Source: Nitzschia sp. DOCU1 | Lineage: Eukaryota > Bacillariophyta > Bacillariophyceae > Bacillariales > Bacillariaceae | Assembly (NCBI GenBank): GCA_951394045.1 | Contig: OX595987.1 | Location: forward strand, 1-64,000 | DNA length: 64,000 nt | Direction: 5' to 3' | In this document: positions 1 to 10,019 of the stretch, piece by piece | Position numbering within the stretch: position 1 is the first letter of the stretch | How the letters are laid out: each line of letters begins with the position of its first letter | Translations under genes and position numbers: made by a program | Notes under the pieces: model-generated | What the model was told of the DNA's origin: nothing | Database searches by the model: none | Seen by the model: the letters and a program-made list of their open reading frames with translations, nothing else

Positions 1-648
1 GGCCAGCCCCGGCGCGATATCAACTAGCAATCGAATATCATCTGGCCAAAGACAACAGTCATCAGCCCGCAAGAACTGTTGCTTTTTCGGAGATTCGTAA
101 TTGTTGTTCTCGAAGATGGTAGACTCCATCACAGAAGATGACTGAGTAGATGCTTGCCGAGCAAGCACGGTCAACGCTTGTGCAATTCCACTATAAGGAA
201 GGAACGCCTCGAGGACTTCTTCTTCGTCTGGTTTCTCCCACAATCTAGTAGTAGTAACACTGGATGAAGCAATATGCGGCTCGTTGTATTTTCCTGCAGC
301 AAAGAAAACGTTGCTTTTCTTTGGAGTACGGGTTGTTATTCGTTTGAGGAACTCAGGAATCAGCGCCGACTTTCCAACCCCACTGTATCCTTCCAGCAAG
401 ACAATCCGAAGATTCCTTCTTGTGCTATGCTGGGAGTCGGTGGGGGCAGATGAGGACGATGACGGGGACACTAGACGATCAAAGATCTCTTCTAGCTGCT
501 CTAGTTCGTGTTCCCGCCCAAACAGCTTGTCTTGAGGAAACCGAAGGGTTCTCTTGCCTAATAGTGGATCCACACAGTCATCATCTTCGTCGTCACTTTG
601 ATCATCTTCGTCGTCATCTTCGTCTTCATCGGGCCGACGATTCTGCAT
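1..648 (-). CDS. AAA/STAND-type ATPase, N-terminal part (runs off window)
   Basis: The minus strand is open from an ATG at 646-648 to the window edge (216 codons, no stop). Seen: an acidic stretch at residues 7-24 (D/E runs), then 'LFGREHEL' at 42-49, a phosphate-binding loop 'GYSGVGKS' at 87-94, and 'AAGKY' near 117-121 followed by 'PYSGIAQAL' near 151. This order (G-R-E-x-E-L, Walker A, GK-y/f, PYS-x-I/L) is that of the AAA_16 / PknK-like STAND ATPase modules, which are expanded in diatoms, often fused to kinase, cyclase or histidine-kinase domains. The C-terminal domains lie outside the window, so the output activity is unknown. The start is supported by the absence of an earlier in-frame ATG close by; an upstream exon cannot be excluded. 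The ATPase identity is well supported; the role is not. Confidence 0.75.
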   Translation of the reverse strand, partial: MQNRRPDEDEDDDEDDQSDDEDDDCVDPLLGKRTLRFPQDKLFGREHELEQLEEIFDRLVSPSSSSSAPTDSQHSTRRNLRIVLLEGYSGVGKSALIPEFLKRITTRTPKKSNVFFAAGKYNEPHIASSSVTTTRLWEKPDEEEVLEAFLPYSGIAQALTVLARQASTQSSSVMESTIFENNNYESPKKQQFLRADDCCLWPDDIRLLVDIAPGLA

Positions 649-1450
649 TGTAGTTTTACGAATCGATCCGTTCAGTTCAGGATCGAATTCGAGAGTCGGT
701 ACATCAACCATGCAAGTATCTTTGTCACTTTGGTGCGTCGCGACCCTCTCTCCTGTGCAATTGTGGACAAAGGGTTGGCGGTAATGCTTCGAAAACAAAG
801 TAGACGCGGCAAGAGCTGTGGAGTTGATACCGGTAGATTCACGCATCCATCGCACTAATATTGGTGCTGCGAATTTTTTTGGGCGCCTTGCAAATCCGGG
901 AACTTTGAGCAAATTCCCATGCAACAACCGGTATTGCAAGTTAGCGTTTGGCAGCAGTCAGCCAGTACCTGGTAGAGTACCTGGCAGTTGAACTTGGCAC
1001 AGCAAGTCTCTTGCTTTCGATTCGATGCCTCCAGAGGGCAGTTTCAGTGGAATATGCCCCAAGAATTTGGGCTATTAGCACGAAGGTCATTTGGGGGTTC
1101 GACTATTGCATACTGTTGTGGAATCGATTGGCGCGCAATGAAAAACAGTTCTCCTACGGAAGAAGCGCGGAGGCGGAACCCATAAATACTACCGCGTTCG
1201 ACTATGAACCCGGTAATCGAAACGTTGGAGAACATGGAAGAAAACCTTCCCTAATTAACTTCCGTAAACGCGATCAATTCCCTACGAGGCCTGTTGCACT
1301 CTCGCAAAAACACCACATGTCACAACTTTAATAGTGTAGTAAAGTAAAGATGAAAGGTGTCGATTCGTTTACCGTGGTAGTTTGAAACGTGCCTGATTGA
1401 CGACCTTCGGTGTTGCGTTTACATACTCTAGTAGCGACTGAAATGGCTTT
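649..1450. other. intergenic, no gene recognised
   Basis: Between two minus-strand genes. It must contain the 5' flank of the ATPase gene and the 3' flank of the 1451-4546 gene. Open frames here (longest about 127 codons on +, 948-1331) have no recognisable motif and look like chance. Confidence 0.5.
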
Positions 1451-4400
1451 CTATTTCTGCTGCTGCGGCATGACAAATTCAGCAGGTACTTCTTCTTCAA
1501 AGTCGCCATCATCATAGAGCAGGTTGTACGTGCCATCGGCGTTCACACTATCCACCACGGCTCCAAACCATCTTGCTTGACCTCCGAATCGACCTCGGAC
1601 ACGATCGCCCCGTTGAATCTTGACAGAATCAACGCGTTCTGCTTCGACCTCAAGATTACCTATTTGGAGACTCGAGGATCGAAGCATGTCGAGTGGTACT
1701 TTGTCCTCGTAACGTTCGTCCATGGGAATGTCTTCTCCGTCTTCATCATCCAAATAGTATACGCTGGCCCAACCCAGTGGATGAATCGAGAGAATTTCAA
1801 CTTTTCTCCAATCGCCTTCTCCTGAATAATCCAATTCAGCGATCTGGCCCTGAACGAGGCTTTGGAACGAACTCAATTTGGCAATCGGAACCACACCCGA
1901 ATCTCCCAACTCTCCTGGGACTGTGTAAGAGACTCGGACGTTGTCATTGCCGACGCGTTGCTGAATGGTAGCTTCCCAATATTGGTCCGTGTCCATGTAG
2001 GGGGCCAACACTTTATCGCCGCTACGAACTAAACGAATCGAACCATCGGCATTGAGAACCAAGAGACGAGTAGGGGCCTTGAACAAGCGAGTAGCAGTGG
2101 ATTTCTTGGAGAGCGCCTTGTAGATAATGGGACGAGCCATCCACGAATACTTGGTAGGCGAGGGCTGCCTATTCCGGCTAGCGCCGGCTGTAGTATGCAG
2201 AGTCTTGTTGTTCTTACTCGGCTTGTTCTCCATCTTTTCGTCAACAGGAAGAAATAGAAGGTCTTGATAGTCCAAGACCAATCTCGTCGTAAAGCGCTTG
2301 GCCATGACAGTCTCTCGGGATAGTCCAAAGCGAGCATCCGCCAAAACTATCTTGAGATGTTCATCCAATGCTGCTACCCACGGGAAGTCTCTAGCGTAGA
2401 CTTGACGTGCAACATATCTTTGCGTCGCTTTCTCATCCATGACACTCCAAAAGCCACTGTGGGCATCTTGTTGCAAAAATCGTGGAGTGACACCATGGAT
2501 AGGTTGCTTCATGTACGTTACAAGCCATTCGTGACCGCCAACACCAGCATCGTGTAGTTCGTGCAGCGCTTTGGAAAATTCCAAATTGCCTGGATGGTAT
2601 TCTAAAACATGATTGAAACTTGCGAGGTAGGGGGCATCGAAACGACTTCCCACCAAAACATCATATCGTGTCGGATACGTCGTAGCTTCCAAAGGCTGAA
2701 CCATGGCAGTTGTAGAAGATGAAAACGGTTGTCGCCAGGTATCTTTCATGCGGATGCGTTTGCCCAAGTGAGAAAGCTCTGTCACATACTTGTAAAAACA
2801 CCACGCCAAGGAGAGAGTGACGAGATATTTCCACAGGGTACGTCCCACCATGGCCCCAGCGCCCCGCCCTCGAGCCATTGCCAGCAAGATAGCTTGGACA
2901 AATAGATAGACTCCAAGCGCCATCCAATGAATCTTGTCGACCAAGTCTTTAATGTTGCCGATCAATCGAAGCAAAAAGGGTTCCCATTCGTCCTCTTCGT
3001 CTTCTTCATCTTGGCGTCGACGACGCCCTCGCTTGGATTTTTCCACGTCCTTTGCGTCGGGACTTGCTTGATACTTGCGTCCATGAATCAACCATTTTGG
3101 CATTCCCAGACTATTCCTCAGAAATTGAACAAAATCCGGCAATTCGTACTTGGCAAAAAAGTCTTCATCGTTGGCCAATTGTCTGGCAAAATGTTCCAAC
3201 CACACAATGCCCCATTTTGTCCCAGGCAATTTCCAGATTCCAAGCGCTCGCAAGGCTGCTAGAGGTTGCCTCAGTCGTCGACTAGCATATTTTAAATCCT
3301 CAAACGTATGCCCCCATTGATTCCATCGTTGATAGTAGTACGTTCCAAGGCCTTGTTGTCGGACATCCCCTTTCTCCAATGCTTGTCGACTGACAAAGGT
3401 CAAGATAAACATGACTCTGTTATAAGGTCTCTCCGGATCCAAATTTCGCGGACCCCGATGCCATACATTTTGGTTGAACATCATGCCATCTCCGGTATAC
3501 AGCATGCCGACGTCTTTTCCCGTCAATCCATTGGAAGATACTTCAAAGGAATTGTCCGGTAAACATACATCTTCTAGGTGTTCATTGGCACACCATTGCG
3601 TCCCGGGACAAATGGTAGTAGCTCCCATGCGACTAGTCGTATCTTGCAATGCCATAAAGAGCGTATACGAGTGTAAAAAGGTTCGAGAATACAGCAAGGA
3701 CGATCCAAAAAAATCTGAATCGGTATGAATTCCTGAAAACACAAGCAAATCATATAAGTAGACGACCGATAGCAACGGCAACTGTAGCACAGGTGCTAAT
3801 GCCAGCAGCAAGCCCGATAGATAACTAGGCGTACCTTGCATTTCAGCTCCATGCAATGTGGTAAGTGTCGAGATTTCCACCAGCGCCGGATCTGGTCCCA
3901 CAATTCCTTCCAGCGTCGTCCTGAGCACTTGATTCGAGCCAACTTCCTCTAAAGCTTGAGCAATAATGTCATTGTCATCGACCCCCAGTCCTAGACTCAA
4001 TCTTCCAATATCGCCCCAAAACTTTTCATGCCACGGCAAACGGTCTTTAATATCATGACGCGTTTCCAAATACGCACGCAATTTAGTAGCAGTTGTATTT
4101 TTCAGCAAATTGCGAATCAGAACGGCCCCATGGGTCATCATGGTATTTGCCGCATCCAATGCGGAATCTTTTTCAGAAACAATCAAGTCATTGCTATTGT
4201 GAGTAGTGACATCTTCGGCCGTGCATTGACGGCCATAATAGGTCAGGTCGGGGAAAAAGTCCACATAATACCCTCCGGCATCCACATCACCACTGCGTCG
4301 AAAACTTTCAATAAGAGTCTGAAGCGGACCGGTATAAAAGTTATAGCAGCAACGCGTCGACACCCATGCCACCAGCACGAGCCACAAGGGCAATTCCAGG

Positions 4401-4546
4401 AACAACCAGCGAAGGGAAAGCAACAGGGGTTTGTTGTTCCGACTAGTTCCGCTACTAGTACAGCTGCTGGTGCTGGTACTGGCCGCCACTTTGAACATCA
4501 TCTTGTTGTTGATGTTGTAGAGTATGTGAAGAGGTAGTGACTGCAT
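1451..4546 (-). CDS. Membrane-anchored PhyH-like dioxygenase with C-terminal Tudor-like repeats
   Basis: A single 1031-residue frame. Hydrophobic segments at about 41-62, 244-270 and 540-590 suggest an N-terminal anchor and two further membrane passes. Residues 270-390 hold 'HTDSD' (274-278), 'WHRG' (362-365) and an R near 376, the spacing of the H-x-D...H iron facial triad plus 2-oxoglutarate Arg of phytanoyl-CoA dioxygenase-like enzymes. A basic/acidic low-complexity linker (505-522) follows. Residues 840-1027 contain two or three short beta-rich modules with 'RSGDKVLAPY', 'QIAELDYSGE' and 'RGDRVRGRFGG...LLYDDGDFE', the look of Tudor/Agenet-type modules. Inference: an oxygenase at a membrane with a protein-binding tail; the substrate is unknown. 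Met16 or Met17 are alternative starts. No frameshift or stop is seen, so the gene looks functional. The oxygenase call is moderate; the Tudor-like call rests on pattern only. Confidence 0.7.
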   Translation of the reverse strand: MQSLPLHILYNINNKMMFKVAASTSTSSCTSSGTSRNNKPLLLSLRWLFLELPLWLVLVAWVSTRCCYNFYTGPLQTLIESFRRSGDVDAGGYYVDFFPDLTYYGRQCTAEDVTTHNSNDLIVSEKDSALDAANTMMTHGAVLIRNLLKNTTATKLRAYLETRHDIKDRLPWHEKFWGDIGRLSLGLGVDDNDIIAQALEEVGSNQVLRTTLEGIVGPDPALVEISTLTTLHGAEMQGTPSYLSGLLLALAPVLQLPLLSVVYLYDLLVFSGIHTDSDFFGSSLLYSRTFLHSYTLFMALQDTTSRMGATTICPGTQWCANEHLEDVCLPDNSFEVSSNGLTGKDVGMLYTGDGMMFNQNVWHRGPRNLDPERPYNRVMFILTFVSRQALEKGDVRQQGLGTYYYQRWNQWGHTFEDLKYASRRLRQPLAALRALGIWKLPGTKWGIVWLEHFARQLANDEDFFAKYELPDFVQFLRNSLGMPKWLIHGRKYQASPDAKDVEKSKRGRRRRQDEEDEEDEWEPFLLRLIGNIKDLVDKIHWMALGVYLFVQAILLAMARGRGAGAMVGRTLWKYLVTLSLAWCFYKYVTELSHLGKRIRMKDTWRQPFSSSTTAMVQPLEATTYPTRYDVLVGSRFDAPYLASFNHVLEYHPGNLEFSKALHELHDAGVGGHEWLVTYMKQPIHGVTPRFLQQDAHSGFWSVMDEKATQRYVARQVYARDFPWVAALDEHLKIVLADARFGLSRETVMAKRFTTRLVLDYQDLLFLPVDEKMENKPSKNNKTLHTTAGASRNRQPSPTKYSWMARPIIYKALSKKSTATRLFKAPTRLLVLNADGSIRLVRSGDKVLAPYMDTDQYWEATIQQRVGNDNVRVSYTVPGELGDSGVVPIAKLSSFQSLVQGQIAELDYSGEGDWRKVEILSIHPLGWASVYYLDDEDGEDIPMDERYEDKVPLDMLRSSSLQIGNLEVEAERVDSVKIQRGDRVRGRFGGQARWFGAVVDSVNADGTYNLLYDDGDFEEEVPAEFVMPQQQK

Positions 4547-5982
4547 CGATGGATGCTTCTACCGCCATCGACACGAAGGATGATGCGCCGCGATCCGTTG
4601 CACTTGGGAAGAGTTCGCGTTTGGAGTCATCCATGACTGGCTAGACGCATGTACTAACCGATTAAGAGTGCTCCGCTTTGTATTGGATAGGTTTATTTCG
4701 ACCTACATGGCTATAGGTTAAACATATGAAGACACACACGCCGGCCGCATACACCCTTCTTTTCCCGCCATCCGATGAATATTTCTAAATCCAAGCCCCA
4801 AAGTGCCAAGGATGTCGGGATGCGCGGGAACACGTGCGCCTCCCTTTGTCCTATTTTGTCCGTCGGATGAAATCGGACATCATGAAATTCGAAGGGCGAC
4901 AATCAAGGAAGCCTGCAATGGCAACATAAACAACAGCATCGGCGCCAACGCTATTTCAGCTTCGACAACAACATACAAGCGGTTCACTCAAATAGCCCCA
5001 ACGAATCCAACTGCGTAGGAATGATGGGGGGAGTTAGCGGCAACCGGCAAATCTGTGCATCATCATTGTCGTTTCGGCGGTCGCTATTAGGATTTTATTA
5101 AAGAAGGGTGTCTCTAAACTTCACGACTCTCGAGCTATCGTCGTAGCTGTGTTATTAACGTTGCTATTGCTCGGCCCAAGATTACAGGGGTGAGCCTAGG
5201 AGACTAAATTAGAACGCTGTAAGACACGAAAATGAGCCTTAGCCTGGGGAGCGACAAGGGGTTAGAGAGACTCATGCGATAGTATAGTATTGACTGGTAA
5301 AATAGGATTACCGTTGCTAAGGTTGTACAAATCACGAAAACAAGGCCCTTTAGGCGTTGTTTTTCCCGGAAAAGTGAGGCTTTCTTCATACCTCACTTTG
5401 CTCGGAACTGGTCTTGTGACTCTTTGGACGATCTTTCTTGTGACTCTGAAGAGTCTCATGACCGGTCATTTGTCGTCATCTGCTATCCCATCTGTTCGCT
5501 GAAAAACCCGCCAAAAAGAGTGGGTAACGGTCAGTTCTAATATCTGTGGTTCCGCCAGGGTAGTAATCAATTATTGCGACAAGAGAAGATATGCCTCGTG
5601 CCACAGCAAACGACTTTAAGAAACCAAAAGTACTAAAAGGTACCGGACATTGCAATGCATATATGGTTCCGCCAGATAAAAGATATTGTTGTTGCAACAA
5701 AGAGATGCTGCCTTAATCGGACTCGATCACATGCGTCAGCATCACCATGATCACATGTGCCCATGCAGAAGTAACCGGTGGCGAGTTCACGAAGCAGCTT
5801 GCCTCCGCCAGGTGTCAGGAAGATTTGCAATCTTTGCCGGAAGATATGGATCGAGCTCAGCCCAACACCACATCATGTCTCTCGTTTGGCATTACCCTTC
5901 TTCTTATTCACTGGATGAACGAGGTTAACCTTACATTGTTTTGATCCTTCTATTGTTGTTGCTGCTGCTCATCACCATCATC
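4547..5982. other. intergenic between divergent genes
   Basis: Divergent promoter space between the PhyH-like gene (-) and the secreted repeat protein (+). I see only short unsupported frames and no RNA gene or clear repeat. Confidence 0.5.
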
Positions 5983-8900
5983 ATGAACCAAAAGGCCTTG
6001 ATCTTTTGGTTGGGTCCGTTCGCAGCAGGTGCTGCGCTGATGCTGAATGGCATCAGCAGCACGGCTGGTGCTCAAGAAACATCTTGCGGGCTGACCAAGA
6101 CCACGGAGCTCTTGGACCTCATCGACGCTACTGTAGCCGCCGCCGATGACTGTTACATGGATCTAGACGCGGTAGGAGACGTCATCGACGATGTCGGCGA
6201 TTTCGTCACTCTTCTTGAGCTTTTGAAAACTGCAGGCGGAGATTCTGGGGCAACAATCGCCGATTTCTACAGGTACTACTCCTTTTCTCTAAAGATATTG
6301 ATCAAAATGATTCCAAATGTTGGATCGGTTGTGGACATGTTCATTACATTGCTTCTCAGGATTGCTTCAAAGTTTTCGTATGTGGTTAAAAAACTTCCTA
6401 GCTCGGAGAAACTCGAGAAAGTGAGCGAGCGAATCGACGCGGTTGAGAACGTCAAGACTGTCGCAAGTCTGAGAGCGTTGTACTATACGCAGCGAATCCC
6501 CTTTTTCAAGTCGAATCTTGAGTTCCACAGGGATAGCGTGATCGCCGATGATTGTGAAGGCATTGAGGAACTTGAGGCCTGTTCCACCAACGACCTGATT
6601 GTGTTTCAAGAAATGAAAGCAAGCTTTGAAACCTGTTCGGATGTCTTTGGTGCAGTTGCTAACGCCCTGGACCCTTTTGATTTTGATTGGATGTACGATT
6701 GGACTGACGTCTTTGACGGTATCACCGAATGGACAGGAAACTTTACCGACTGGCTTGACGAGCTCACAGGAGACGTTAAGGAAAGAGCAACCTATGCGTT
6801 GTGCTGTGATAACGTTCTTCGAGGAATTCGTGAGATCGCGGAAGCAGCGATAGAAACGTGGGACCTTTTGACTTGCCCCGCCACAGGAGTCATCACGGGA
6901 ATTATGAGTGAGCTCTTTGAGTGGATCCTGGAGCAACTCGGTGACAATCCGATCACAAAGTATGTTGCTGATGCCACACACATATCGAGTCTCCTTGATA
7001 TTTTTCCAACAGGCGAATGGGTGTCATTTCCGGAAGTGCGTGACGGCGATCTCCCTGACATGTGCATTAGTGACTTTGTTGAATGGGAGGCCACAGACTA
7101 TGGTGACGTTAACAATCCCGAGTTGATCGAAGATGACTCAGACGATAGCTTTGGCGAAGGAGTCGCTGCATCATTTATGGACACATGCAAAGACGCCTTG
7201 GAGGCCCTTGAGTCTCCATCCGAAGACTGCTGCGACGTTGTTCGAGTTTGTAAGGCTTCAGACAAGATTGTACTTTACGAAGGCAACGACTGTACCCAAA
7301 ACATTGCTGGAACTCTTTCCGTCCCAGCATCGAGCGGGGCTGCTAATAGCATCACTAAGAAAGCTAGTGATCAGATGTGCACCGCCAACGATGAGGCAAG
7401 ATCTGTCAAATTCGTTGGACCTCTATCCGCAGGGGTTGTTCTGGCCGTCAGTGACAACTCGGATAATTGGTGTACCGACGATTATGCCTCTATTGTCCTT
7501 ACTGAGGAGCTGGGAGACGATGACGAACTCTGTGTCGGGTCCTTCGAGCTAAGCAACCTCGAATACCGAAAAGTCGGTACCGGCTATGTCATGTATGTGT
7601 TCCCGAAAGATGGGCTAGATGGGAAGGTCTCTCGGTTTTATACGGCGTTGACAGAAAATCCATCCACCTATGAACCCCCTCTCTGTTCAGCTAAGGTAAG
7701 TTTCATCATCGGCTTCACCGACTCTGCCCCGCCCCAGCTATGACCACACAACTCACAGCAGTGTACTGCTTTTCGTGTATATTAGAGTAAAGTGATGCTA
7801 TTTGAAGGAAATTCCTGCACTCAAACTATTGTTGCAAAACTGGGGCCGCCGGCAACAGGGGCGACAAGTTCATTCGTTGCAGGATCGAGTACATTCCCGA
7901 ATGATGAGGTTAGAAGCGTACTTTTTGTGGGTCCTTTGAGTGCCGGTTTTCAAATGGAAGTCTTTGATAATAGTGAACAGACCTGTGATGACGACTACGG
8001 AAGCATTGTTCTCACTCAATCGCTAGCAGCATGGGAAACTCTCTGCGTGAGCACATTTGAACAGGATAAAACTGCCACGAAGTATAAACAGGAGTTTTTC
8101 AAGCTCAATGGTCTCGACGGCAAAATCAGCTCCATCATCTTGAAAAATACAGGCAATGTCAACAACAATGACTACAACAGGTGCCACAGCGACTCTAGCG
8201 CCATCTTTCTTGAAGGCAACAGCTGCACAGCAGGTGGCATCGTGAAGTCGGTTGCGTTTCCGTCGGCTGGTCAACATAGCAAAGTCACAGGATATAGCAA
8301 CGATGCAGCACGTTCTGTTCTCTTGACGGGTCCTTTGACCGTAAGTTGCCACTGTTCTGTGGATCAAGAAAAGGAATTTTTTGAGCCTCACACAGCCATT
8401 TGTTGTTGCATTTGCGTCGATATTCACAGAAAGGAAAGCGGCTTTATGTGGCGGATAACTCGAACGGCCTCCCATCTGACGACGTGGCGATCATTGTTCT
8501 TGAAGGCGACATGGCTAATGGGGAGAAGATCTGTGTCCCATCTTTCCACAACGATGGCTTGTTCGGTAGTAAGGTTCGTGTGACATCCAGTTACGTCAAC
8601 GGCCTCGACGGGAAGGTGTCGCAGATTTACGCGTACACTCCCACATCGGCAGCGCTGACAATCAATGTTATGGGTACGTTCAAAAATACAATGTGCAACG
8701 TAAACACTAAATTGCGCTCACATCCTTCTCCTGTTTCACAACGTGGTGTCAGCTCGTCCCAAATGGTCGCCTCAGTTTTCGGAAGAAAATGGAGGCTATT
8801 CTGTTGACACAAAAGCCCCGATTGTCGGCCTGTGGGTTTCCACCAACTGGGGGGATAACAAACGAGTCCTGTACGCCGGATCGAGTTCCTGCATTGATAG

Positions 8901-9349
8901 TAGCCAAAGTCATCGCTGGACTAGCTGGTTCTCAGAGGAGCAAAGCTCTTATACTCAATGTAACGACAACGAGTATGTCTCCAGAATGCAGTGCAAGGAT
9001 TCAAAATGTGACAATGTTCGTCTTGGTGAGTTGTTTGTCGAGTCGCGTGGGGATTGTTGCTCCAGAATGGGAAGACTCAATAACAAATTTGCGGGGTGCT
9101 TCGTCTCACGGATTCTCTGCCTCTTTTACTCTCTCTTATGGATACTCGAATCGGCATTGGCGTTTCACCTCGGTAGGCTGCATTAAATTCAGTTCGAAAT
9201 GCCAATACGTAACGGGATCTACTATCACGAGTATCCAAAACGATGGCATTTGGATTGGTGACGAGGGACGGGTCCTCTGGAAGGTCAAATGCGAGGACAG
9301 TTATTGCGGAAGGCTTGTCCTTGGCCATCGTAAATTGCAGTACACTTAA
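5983..9349 (+). CDS. Secreted multi-repeat protein (betagamma-crystallin-like modules), five exons
   Basis: Exons inferred: 5983-7695, 7786-8340, 8430-8673, 8753-9025, 9066-9349 (last acceptor 9065; 9074 also works). All introns are GT-AG, and phases join to an open frame of about 1022 residues. Splicing is supported because it restores internal repeats. Met at 5983 opens a signal peptide ending near 'STAGAQ'; a hydrophobic leader frame just upstream lacks an ATG. Residues 30-420 are a helical Cys-containing region. Three modules of roughly 110-120 residues follow (from about 432, 575 and 700). Each has 'EGN-x-CT', 'ND/NDE-x-x-RSV', 'GPL', 'DNS', 'SIVL/AIIVL', 'LCV/ICV' and 'GLDGK(V/I)S'. The N-D-x-x-(R/S)-S pattern recalls betagamma-crystallin calcium modules. 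The tail holds two 'C-x-DS-x-C' motifs ('CKDSKCDN', 'CEDSYCG'). Function unknown; extracellular or vacuolar is inferred. The last intron is only 40 nt (49 with the alternative), so that junction is least certain. Confidence 0.7.
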
Positions 9350-9616
9350 CATGTGCTGCTGCCGTCGGATGACCTCCTCGTCGCTGAATGCTGGCTTGTT
9401 GCATGACGCTTTGAGAAGTACGAGCGACAACTTCATGTTTTTACATTCTTTCAACTTGATTTCAAATATATGGCCGACAATGCTCTTGTTCGTCGCCGTC
9501 TGTGCGAGGGTGACTGTGACCATAGTAATACATGTTTCTTTTTCTTGTCGGCGTTAAGTGAGTTAGTTGCTTTATTCTTGCGTTTGCTTGTGCGTCGCTC
9601 GAGCACCAACTGCTCT

Positions 9617-9704
9617 ATCCTTACAACCACCGATCCAGTCGAAGCAGTCAACGAACGGGTATCCTTACAACCACTGATTCAGTCGAAGCGGTCAACCAAC
9701 GGGG
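9617..9704. repeat. 44-bp tandem duplication
   Basis: Two adjacent copies (9617-9660 and 9661-9704) both begin ATCCTTACAACCAC and share 'TCAGTCGAAG' / 'CCAGTCGAAG' and 'GTCAAC-x-AACGG'. They differ at a few positions. The rest of 9350-10019 between the two genes shows nothing else I can support. Confidence 0.8.
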
Positions 9705-10019
9705 TCACGCACGAAAACTTGGGTTGTCGCCATTGCCCCTAATCGTCTATCCCGCTGCCCTGCCTTTGGGCAACGCCGACAAAGATCCTATAAATCGATT
9801 TTGTATCGTGTTCACCAGTACTAACTAGTATTGGTGCTATTTGGCGTAATAATATGTATCCTCTTCTTTCAATGCCATTCAAAAAGACGGAACAAAACGC
9901 TCCGTCGTCCCGATCAAGCATGGCACCGTCTCAATCGATCATGGCAAAGGCTCCTCCAACAAGACGTTTCATTCTTTGCGTGCCAAGAAGAGCCGTGCCA
10001 CTACCGTGCTATATCCAGT

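Noticed and set aside
7792..9186. Separate genes for the four 3' exons of the secreted repeat protein
   Set aside because: Intron boundaries join in phase and complete a repeat module that would otherwise be cut, so one gene is the simpler reading.
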